NCBI GenBank assembly: GCA_943704495.1
Contig: CALSCR010001729.1
Location: 1 to 22,977 of the forward strand
DNA from: Pigoraptor chileana
Lineage: Eukaryota > Opisthokonta > Filasterea
Direction of reading: 5' to 3'
DNA: 22,977 nucleotides
The position numbers were made by a program, and so were the translations under genes. The notes beneath the pieces are model-generated. The model worked only from the letters and a program-made list of their open reading frames with translations, did not search any database and was not told the DNA's origin. Shown here in pieces: positions 9,668-17,458 of this stretch (within the stretch, counting starts at the first letter, position 1; every line of letters begins with the position of its first letter).

Positions 9668-12600
9668 TCAGTCCATTAGCGAATCTCTTCGCACGACGTC
9701 CGACTTTTGAATGAAAATCGTTGCGTTTTTCGGGATGCCACGCCCAGAGTATGTGATGCTCACGCTGAGCACTGCCTCAAACGTCTCACCATTCTTGTTC
9801 GCAAAAAGGCCTCTGAACTGGAACTTTTCGGCGCGCGCAGCGACCGACGCACAACATTCTTTTGCAAAGCGATGCCACTCGCTCTCGTGAAAGGCGCTGC
9901 GGGATCACACGAGACGCACAGGGAAACACTCAGTATTCCGTGCAAACACAGGCAGCATCCATTCAAATGGGCCATGCACAGAGAAATGCGCGCACGCACG
10001 TGACGTGCGGGCGTGTGTGTGTTTCAACGAGGTGTGCAAAATGCAAAATGCAAAATGCAAATGGTGAAGACTGGGCAATAATGAAAGTACACTTCTTACA
10101 GAGTCTGTGATATACGCACCGAAAGAGCAGCTCGTCACAGAGGGGTGTCTTGATGACCTCTCCGTCGTCATAGCCAAACATTGCTGACGCCATTGGGTTT
10201 GCATACGTCACGCGAATGCCAAAATTCTTTACGGCGCACCGCACCACCGCAACGGGAATCTTTTCATAGACAAGCCGGGTCACTGATTCGCTCATGTCGA
10301 CGGCAGGCTGCGTGTAGGGAAAGTGGCAGAAGGAAGATACAAATTTGTGACGATTGAGTGACAAGCACGAATGCAGAGTTAGGGTTAGTTTAGGATTAAC
10401 CCTAGCCCTTGTGCGCCCATTGACCCACATACACACCAGACCAAGAGAAGCACAGTGCACATGCAAATTTTGTACCACAGTTGCACACCTGCACACGCTG
10501 ACAGGAACAGTGCGGCGCCCACACGCATGCTCATTATTACACAATACGCACAGATGTGCGCCACACGCAAGATACACAAACAACGCGCACAAACACAATG
10601 CCAACAAAGGCACAGAGAATAACCACACACCTCCTCGGGTTCCTCGTCCTCTGTCATGAGATTCTTCATCGCGGGATCGAATTCAAGCCCCTCGAGAAGC
10701 TCCTTCTTCTGCTCATTGAGTTCCGGGTGTGTGAAAGCACGGAACATGGTCGACTGCTGGATATAAAAGCGCCTGCATGTGCGTGTATGTGTGTGTATGT
10801 GTGCATGCGGAACATGAGTGTTGTGCGTATGCAATGTGCGGTTGGGGATGTTGCAGTCGATGAGCGCACGGTGATATCCATCGAGCAACAACGCATACAC
10901 TGCAACGTCCTCATTGAGATTCGCGGGGACAACAGGACAGTCTACCGACAAAAAGCAGAAAGCATGATTTGCAATATTTAAACAGACATCGTATGCGCAT
11001 TGCCCATGAACTCCACAAAGGTGGGCGACAGGGCAAGAGAGAGGATGTAGGATTCAGGTCAGTGTCTCAGGCGCTATGCCCATGGATTCCACAACAAAGG
11101 AGCGAGAGAGTGAGCGAGAGAGAGCGAGAGCCACACTCACAGGTACACAATGAAGCACGCCCTCATGCGCTCCGCAGACGGCCTCTGGAGCATTCTCTGC
11201 TTCCACCGCTTCAGTTCGCCAAACACACTCGCGAAATAGTCGCGCACGTTAAACGGCTTGCGATTCGGCCATTTCTTCGGCATGGCAAGGCCCTCTGCGA
11301 CAAAATCAGTGTCGGAATCATCCTCGGGGGCGCCACCGGCGGCGGTCGAACCCGCGGCAGACGGTGCGGATGCAGCGTCGCTACCACTGCGCTCAGACGC
11401 CGCCCCGTCAGACCCAGCGGGAACCGTAGCAACGTCGTTACTGGCGCCACTGCGCTTCTCACTTGACGCGCCTGTCGCTCCGGGAGTGCCCGATTCGTCT
11501 CCCTGAGCCATTGCGCCGCCAAATATGGCAAACAGAGACTGCAAGACCTCCGCATTTGGGAAATTCGCGTCAGTCGAGGCGTCTGCCGACTGTTGCGCGG
11601 GGCCAGCAGGGACGTCGGGGATTGACTGCAAGTCGAACAAACACTCCCATGGGAAATCGATTGGATCCGGCGACGACGCAGACGAGAAGGGCGAAGGCAC
11701 TCCAAGAGAGAAGGGGTTCGGTGTCAGCGGTGTTGCCGCTGCGTATGTTTGTAATAGTAATAAGAAGAAGAAAATGCAGAAGGGACGAGGCAAAATTATG
11801 TGAATAAAAAATAGCCACAACAAATTGCAACAAGCCACTTTCATTGCTCGACAACAACAACATCAAAAAGCACACCCAAAACGCCCAATACACACACACG
11901 CACCTCCTTCCGACTTGATGCGCTTCATGGGGTGTGCAGCGTCTGCATCGTCAGTGTCTCCCCGTTTGGCCTTATTCGATCCCGCCTGCGCTTGCGCCGC
12001 CGCATGCATGGGAACAAGTGCGCTCATGAGCGCGTCCATGGCACTCTGCTGTTGTTGTTGTTGTTGTTGTTGTTGTTGCGACCGGTTAGAGGCGACTGAT
12101 TCGGCTGTCATCTCCTTCGCAATGCCCACGCCGACGGGCGGGGTGGACGACGACCTCCGCGCCTGCACCTTGTGGCTCACATCGATGCACGTATCTGCTT
12201 GGCTCAGACGCACACACCGCGAGCACGGACGCTGCACATCGCACGCTGTCTTTGCTTTCTTGCACGGTGCGCACACGCGCGGACACTTTTTCGGTTTGGG
12301 TCCGCCACCACCACCGCTCGCTGCGGATGTACTGTGCGCGTTGGGACTCTCGGGGCGGGACGTGGGCATCGGCGACGCCCGCATGGCCTGCAGAAGGCGC
12401 TGCTGTTGTAGAAAAAGAGCCGTGGAATGCTCCTCAGGTTGTATGGGGAGCGCATTGCCCGAAAGGGGCAGCTGCAGGTCCATCATTCCCGCAGTGAGCA
12501 GGTAATTGGGCGCATCGGGCGCTGCGTTCAGCCGCATAAAGTAAGGTTGTGCTGCAGCCGCCATCGCCGTCGCTGCCGCCACAGCACCAGGTGACATCAT

Positions 12601-12675
12601 CATGGGTGCCATGGGCGACCGTTGTGACGGCGACTGCGAGACAGAGCTGTCCTTCGGGGCAATGCGATGCTCCAT
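9668..12675 (-). CDS. Zn2Cys6 transcription factor with PAS domain
   Basis: Five exons on the minus strand: 12675-11904, 11738-11141, 10941-10631, 10307-10120 and 9896-9668, about 700 residues. ATG 12675 opens a Met/Ala/Pro-rich region. Residues 135-163 are a binuclear zinc cluster, C-X2-C-X6-C-X5-C-X2-C-X8-C, of the fungal Gal4 type. The following CIDVSHK recalls the Ert1/Rds2 gluconeogenesis regulators. A poly-Gln run and a basic KRIKSEG follow. Exons 4-5 encode a PAS domain (RVTYANPMASAMFGYDDGEV through FVSVSITYSGRG-like strands to ATIFIQKSDVV). Zinc clusters bind CGG-type sites; PAS domains sense ligands or partners. By analogy a carbon-source regulator in the nucleus is plausible, but this is inference. 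Problem: exon 2 ends in phase 2 (CT before GTGAGT), while exon 3 can only be read from phase 1, so one junction is unresolved. Exon 3 also reads through a TG-repeat stretch as His/Thr. The other junctions fit. Confidence 0.83.
10378..10407. repeat. telomere-like inverted TTAGGG words
   Basis: TTAGGGTTAG followed, after a short spacer, by TAACCCTAG forms an inverted pair of telomere-type repeats inside the third or fourth intron of the Zn2Cys6-PAS gene. TAGGGTTAGTTT also occurs at about 7093. Confidence 0.6.
10993..11018 (+). repeat. dispersed repeat, partial copy
   Basis: These 26 bases match the 3' half of the dispersed repeat with about 4 mismatches (shared TGCCCATG and ACTCCACAA). It lies 26 bp before the fuller copy at 11044 in the same intron and orientation. 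Confidence 0.6.
11044..11094 (+). repeat. dispersed ~50-bp repeat, copy in Zn2Cys6-PAS intron 2
   Basis: A full-length 51-bp copy, gap-free against 5919-5969 with 8 mismatches by hand count. It starts GATGTAGGATTC and ends ATTCCACAA. It is antisense to its host gene. Confidence 0.75.
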
Positions 12676-13381
12676 GCCTGCCTGTTGCGGTCCACCTTGC
12701 CCTTCAAGATTAGGTGATTTTCCTCTCAGTTTTCGATATCAGTCGGACTCATCGGTCGACAGATTTCCAAAGTAGCCCACTCGGAACGCGGTTGCACACC
12801 CGCCGGGGCTCAATGAACGAAGCCTTGTTGTGCGGAAGTGGATAAATCGTGCTTTTGCGCAAAAAAAGAGCCACACAATGAAGACTCTAATGATAAGGAC
12901 CACCACGAATATGCGGTGAAAAAAGAGCCAGAAAGATATGTTGGAAAGACTGTGCAGATTGAAGATGGGGTTTGGGAGAGTGCGAAATGTGTTCACGGAT
13001 CGATTAAAGAGTATGTCGTCAGTGTGCCTGTGCGTGCGTGCTATGCAACAAGCACAGAAGAAAGAAGCGGGAACCGATTGGTGGGCCGACAACAACGTGA
13101 GGGGGCCGTATTAATAGGCCGGAAAATCGATTTGAAAAATGGCGGATTTTGCGGTCGAAATTAAGAAATTGCCAAATTGCGAGCCTCGGCGCAAAATGCA
13201 CGGACTTTGTCCGCGAAACGGAGAGCACAATCTTTGGTCCGCATGTCAATCGGCCATTAAAAAACACAAGGTTGAGAGCATGTCACATGCCATGTCACGT
13301 TGTGCATGCTTATGTGTACTCGTGCTTTGTGTGCTTATGCCCCATGTGTGTGTATATGCGTATGTTTGACAGCGAGAGAAA
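12676..13381. promoter_or_regulatory. divergent promoter region, Zn2Cys6-PAS / phosphatase-like gene
   Basis: This 706-bp spacer lies between opposed start codons. It carries GCCAAATTG at 13171-13179, a TATTAATA palindrome near 13110 flanked by GGCC on both sides, and a pair of AAAAAAGAGCCA words near 12862 and 12919. An ATG-initiated 76-codon ORF at 13139-13369 starts with the same ATGGCGGA as the downstream gene but has no recognisable domain and is not called. Confidence 0.45.
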
Positions 13382-14773
13382 ATGGCGGACGATGCGAGGT
13401 ACGCATTGTTGTTCCGATGTGTCACGTGCACGCCCCCTTCCTCCCACGACACAAGCCATCATACACTATTGCGGCGCTGATCCCACACCCACTGTGTGCC
13501 CCCGCTGTGCAACCTGCTCAGTGTCAAGCTGTTGACGCCCCCCGAGGCCTTTGGCATTGTCGAGCCCTCAGTGTACCGGTCGAATTCGCCCTTTCCTGTG
13601 AATTTCTCGTTTCTGAAAACGCTTGAACTGCGCACCGTTGTGGTGCTATCGCCCGAAAAGCCTCTCAGGGCTGTTCTCGATTTCTTTGAAGAATGCTCCA
13701 TAAACATGGTGGGCCCCCCTAAATGCATGTGCGAAATGAGTGAAATATGTGTGCTGGCATTCCGTGCTCGATGTGGCATATGCTTTTGTGTGCGGTGCCG
13801 GCCTTCATATTCATCCAACTGCAAGCGTGATTGCACACGGGCTGTCGTTCCTTCGTCTCCCAAATCTACACTGTCGATGGCGTCTTTTAACTCATCTCTT
13901 CGCTTGCCGACTCGCAGGTCCATCTCGGATTAAAGGCGTGGAAGCCCGACGTCACCTGGAAGCCCGTCAGCGAGGAGCTCATCAAGGAATGCCTCGAAAT
14001 AGTCCTCGACAGCACAAAATATCCAGTCATGGTCATGTGCACGTGAGTGGCGATCATGAAAGTCGCACAGTGACGACATTTCTTATTGTTTGTTTTGTCT
14101 CCGAATTCCTGCACGCCCGCATGCATCATTTTCCGTTGTCGTCTGCTGAGTTTCACTCACGTCACTTGCAGTTCTGGCGTGCACCAAACGGGGACTCTTG
14201 TGGGCTGCTTGCGAAAGTTGGAGGGTTGGAATCTTACTTCCATCGTCAACGAGGTTGGTGCGCACTTTCGTCGACTAACCAGTGTTGCTGCCTCAAAAGC
14301 AACCGGGCGCGCTGTTTGACTTTGTGTGGATCAATTTGCTGCACTCTCAGCTGTGCCGTTCATACCCTGTTGTAGTTCATGTTCTCTGAGTGTGTGTATG
14401 CAATTTAAACGTGTTTCAAAAATCGGCGAAAGGTCCACCCGCGCGCATGGTCTCATTTCCTGCCGCTCTCTCGTCCCATTCCTCCAGTATCGCATGTATG
14501 CAGGTGCAAAAAATCGCTACATCAATGAGCAATTCATCGAGCTGTTTGATCTGGATCTCATCACTCTGCCGCACACACTTCCCACCTGGTTTGTCGACCA
14601 GGTGACCATGACGGTGAGAGAGTGTCCAAAACACACTGCTTCAAATTTTAAACACGCTCTTGTACCGTTGTGTGTACCCTTTGCTCGCTTTACCGACGCC
14701 CATCGCATATTGGCTGAGTGCGCATGTATCTGTTTTCATTGTGCAGCAAAATGAGAAGCAAAGGTTGCAGTGA
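13382..14773 (+). CDS. Oca1/Siw14-type tyrosine phosphatase-like protein, P-loop Arg missing
   Basis: Six exons: 13382-13398, 13522-13708, 13918-14042, 14172-14253, 14488-14613 and 14747-14773, 187 residues, all GT-AG and in frame. Residues 10-60 (LTPPEAFGIVEPSVYRS, then FPVNFSFLKTLELRTVVVLS) are the conserved start of the fungal Oca1/Oca2/Siw14 atypical dual-specificity phosphatase group. Residues 104-135 hold the P-loop (MCTSGVHQTGTLVGCLRKLE), followed by WNLTSIVNEYRMYAG and NEQFIELFD as in that family. The expected C-X5-R motif reads C109-X5-Q115, so the invariant arginine that binds phosphate is replaced by Gln. Siw14 cleaves inositol pyrophosphates; Oca proteins act in oxidant-induced cell-cycle arrest in yeast. 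This copy may be a non-catalytic member. The first coding exon is only 17 nt. Donor 14602 is an alternative end for exon 5. Length is normal for the family core. Confidence 0.9.
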
Positions 14774-15030
14774 CCGGGCATCACGTGACGTCTCTGCCGT
14801 CTCTGCTGCGGAGCTGTGATTCCTCGATCACCAGACGCCGTCAAAATCCTTTTTGGATGCAAATTCATTCGTGATCACGTGTGGGTGGCAGCGATGGGGA
14901 CGGAGGCACACATGCAAGCAAAGCCCAAAGGCGCGCACACGCAGTAGCCGTCACCGTGGCGATAGCTTGTAATGGCAAGTGTGAGAGCGACAGAGTGAGA
15001 ATGGACGCATTTGCTGGCGATCGACTTGAC

Positions 15031-15192
15031 TCAATACTTGATGCAGACGGTCTTTTCTTCGGTGAAAAACTCGATCGAATATTCGCCACCCTCGCGCCCG
15101 ATTCCCGACGCCTTCATGCCGCCAAAGGGCATGTTGAGGTCGCGCACCATCCAGCAGTTGCCCCACACCGTCCCCGCCTGCGCAAGTGGAAG

Positions 15193-15223
<31 letters not shown>

Positions 15224-17070
15224 TGGGGGGGGGGGTCGTAAGCGGATGCGTAGCACTATTGCCGCGTGTGTGATGATTTGAAACAATGTTCCAAAGGCAC
15301 TCGCAATACATTCCCTCAACAACAATAACACGAGTCCACACCCACGCACAAATTGCGAGAGAACACAAACCTGCAGCCGCCTTGCAACGCGGTGCATCCG
15401 TGAGCCATTCTCTGTCCATACACACGCAGCGAGTCCGTACTCGACGCTGTTTGCAATTGTCACAGCGTCATCCTCGGTCTCAAACGGCACGCAAACAACA
15501 ACGGGACCGAAAATCTCCTCCTTGACACAGCGAGACTCGAGAGACACACCCGAGATGATTGTAGGCCGCATGAAGTATCCGCCCCTATTTGCCTCGGGAA
15601 GCTCCAGTGCATCAACGCCGTCGCCGCAGTGGATAGTTGCGCCCTCGTCACGCGCAATCTGAACATACGACTGGACTTTTCCGAGATGCTCTTTGCTCAC
15701 GAGTGCTCCCATGCGCGTGCCCTCCGCATCCGGGGCGCCGACAACAATGGTCCGCGTCTGCGCCGCAAACGCAGCCACAAACCTGTCGAATATTCCCTTT
15801 TGTATGAGAATGCGGCTGCTGCACAGGCAGATCTCGCCCTGATTGGTGAAGCTCGATCGCACAGTTGTCGCAACGCACTCGTCAAAATTACAATCGTCAA
15901 ATATGACAGCGGCGTTCTTTCCACCGAGTTCGAGGGACAGTTTCTTGTAGAATTGCGCGCTCTTTTCAATGATGTGCCGCGCAGTTGCGGTTCCGCCGGT
16001 GAATGAAATGAGCGGCACATCCGGGTGCTGTACGAGGGCCGCGCCCGCCTTTGAGCCGAGTCCAAACACGAGGTTGCACACACCCGCGGGTATACCAGCG
16101 TCGGCGAGGACACTGGCGAGCAGACTCGCGGTAAGCGATGTGATTTCGCTGGGCTTGGCGACGACAGTATTCCCAGTGGCAAGCGCGGGCGCAATTTTCC
16201 ACGTGAGCAAATACAGCGGAAGGTTCCAGGGCGAAATCAACCCCGCAACGCCGACCGGTTGGCGCAGGGTGTAATTGATTGCGCCGACTTGATCATTGTG
16301 CGATGCGCGCTCGGTTGAGTGAAGGACGGCGCCCGCAAAGAAGCGGAAATTGTACACCGCACTGCCGACAAAAGCAATCGAGTAATTAGCGTGGTATCCC
16401 TCTGTATCCGGCGGAAGCGATGCCTCAACCGGCCATGACACTACATTGTACCATGGTACTGTTCAAAATGACCACCCATCACTCATCACATTTACAAGTC
16501 GCACTACTGCACATTCTCTTTCACATCATTCATGACACGCAATGCGCCGCAATATAACTGCACTTATAACGTTCGTGAAGGGAAATTCAACGTGGGTGGC
16601 GACGGAGCCCCACAAACAAACCTACTTACCGTGGAATGTCCACCGTGCGAGCGAGCCACAACGGCTTCCCTTGGTCAGTAGACTCGGCGCGAGCGAACTC
16701 TTCAAGCCGGGATTCAAGCAAGTCTGCCACTTTATATAGTAGTTTCGACCGCTCTTCCCTCGGCTTCGAGGACCAGCTGCATGTGCAGGGGTCATTGGTA
16801 CATGCGGCATTATGCACTGGACACAGGTCACGTGGGTGGAACGAAGCAGTCACGCATAGGATCCGATAAGCGTGTGGGCAGCAAGCAGACAGACACTCAC
16901 GCAGGAAATGCGGCCTGCGCAGCCTTTACAGCTGCATCTATCTCCTCTGCGCCGCTGTCGGGGATCCGGCACAGAACATGGCCAGTCGATGGGTTGAACG
17001 AGTCAAAGTGTGCCGTCGCAGGGACACTGCGGCCTCCGATAAAGTTGTCAATGACAATGAGATTCGACAT
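15031..17070 (-). CDS. ALDH8A1: ALDH8A1, 2-aminomuconic semialdehyde dehydrogenase
   Basis: Four exons on the minus strand: 17070-16901, 16776-16630, 16361-15371 and 15177-15031, 484 residues against 487 in human ALDH8A1, aligning almost end to end. Seen: GVAGLISPWNLPLYLLTWKI, the SLELGGKN motif with the general-base Glu250, and FTNQGEICLCSSR with the catalytic Cys284 (human Cys287). Also seen are EEIFGPVV and the C-terminal NMPFGGMKASGIGREGG. The enzyme oxidises 2-aminomuconate semialdehyde with NAD+ in the kynurenine route of tryptophan breakdown, in the cytosol; there is no targeting peptide here. It ends tail-to-tail with the phosphatase-like gene (257 bp) and starts 388 bp from the Artemis gene, head-to-head. 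Bacterial and fungal hydroxymuconic semialdehyde dehydrogenases are relatives, but the exon-wide match favours ALDH8A1. Confidence 0.95.
15193..15235 (+). repeat. GC/GT alternating run ending in eleven G
   Basis: Alternating GC then GT dinucleotides (15193-15225) run into an eleven-base G tract (15225-15235) inside ALDH8A1 intron 3, close to the acceptor of the last exon. Alternating purine-pyrimidine DNA of this kind can adopt Z form. Confidence 0.95.
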
Positions 17071-17458
17071 TTTCAAACTGTTATCCCGTATGATGTAATT
17101 CCCATGCGCACCAGCTCACACTTATATACTTCCACTTTGCAATCGCGTTCGAAGTACAGATTGTAAGCACCGTCTTCACTGACTGTCCGACCTTTGTGGT
17201 CACGTGCGGATAAGACTTTTCAGATTTCCGAGATATCGCCAATTTAGGATGAAATTGGCCCGCCAAATTGCAGTCGTGTTGAATCTTGATTTGAAAAGGA
17301 CTCAGGTTATATAGACAGGACAAGTCACGGCATCCACTTGGCGATTGGATTGCTGATTTTACTGCAAGACGCACGAGCGTCTGTCACCTATACAGACACA
17401 TAGATGATATTGCAATGCCGCGCAATGAGCATGTGATGCGCTGAGTGGATTCGAAAGA
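17071..17458. promoter_or_regulatory. divergent promoter region, ALDH8A1 / Artemis
   Basis: This 388-bp spacer lies between the two start codons. It holds CAATTTGGCGGGCC on the minus strand (17257-17270), which combines the shared nonamer GCCAAATTG (17262-17270) with an E2F-like TTTGGCGGG. TCGCCAATTT (17236-17245) lies 15-20 bp away. No TATA box is obvious. Confidence 0.5.

Noticed and set aside
9224-9679. 151-codon plus-strand ORF, Lys/Gln/Arg-rich.
   Set aside because: It lies in a T-depleted low-complexity tract where stop codons are rare; its opening ATG-less start and composition do not resemble neighbouring genes.
12838-13164. 108-codon charged ORF (KKEPHNEDSNDKDHHEY) upstream of the phosphatase-like gene.
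   Set aside because: It starts with GTG, not ATG, and has no domain. I could not find an upstream exon to supply a start, though the composition is protein-like.
13139-13369. 76-codon ATG-initiated ORF beginning MADFAVEIKK.
   Set aside because: The second half is a Cys/Val-rich reading of TG-repeat DNA and the downstream gene has its own ATG at 13382. It could be an upstream ORF in a leader, but nothing supports it.
16448-16459. Perfect 12-bp palindrome GTACCATGGTAC in ALDH8A1 intron 2.
   Set aside because: It is single and short, with no partner site or spacing pattern; chance is enough.
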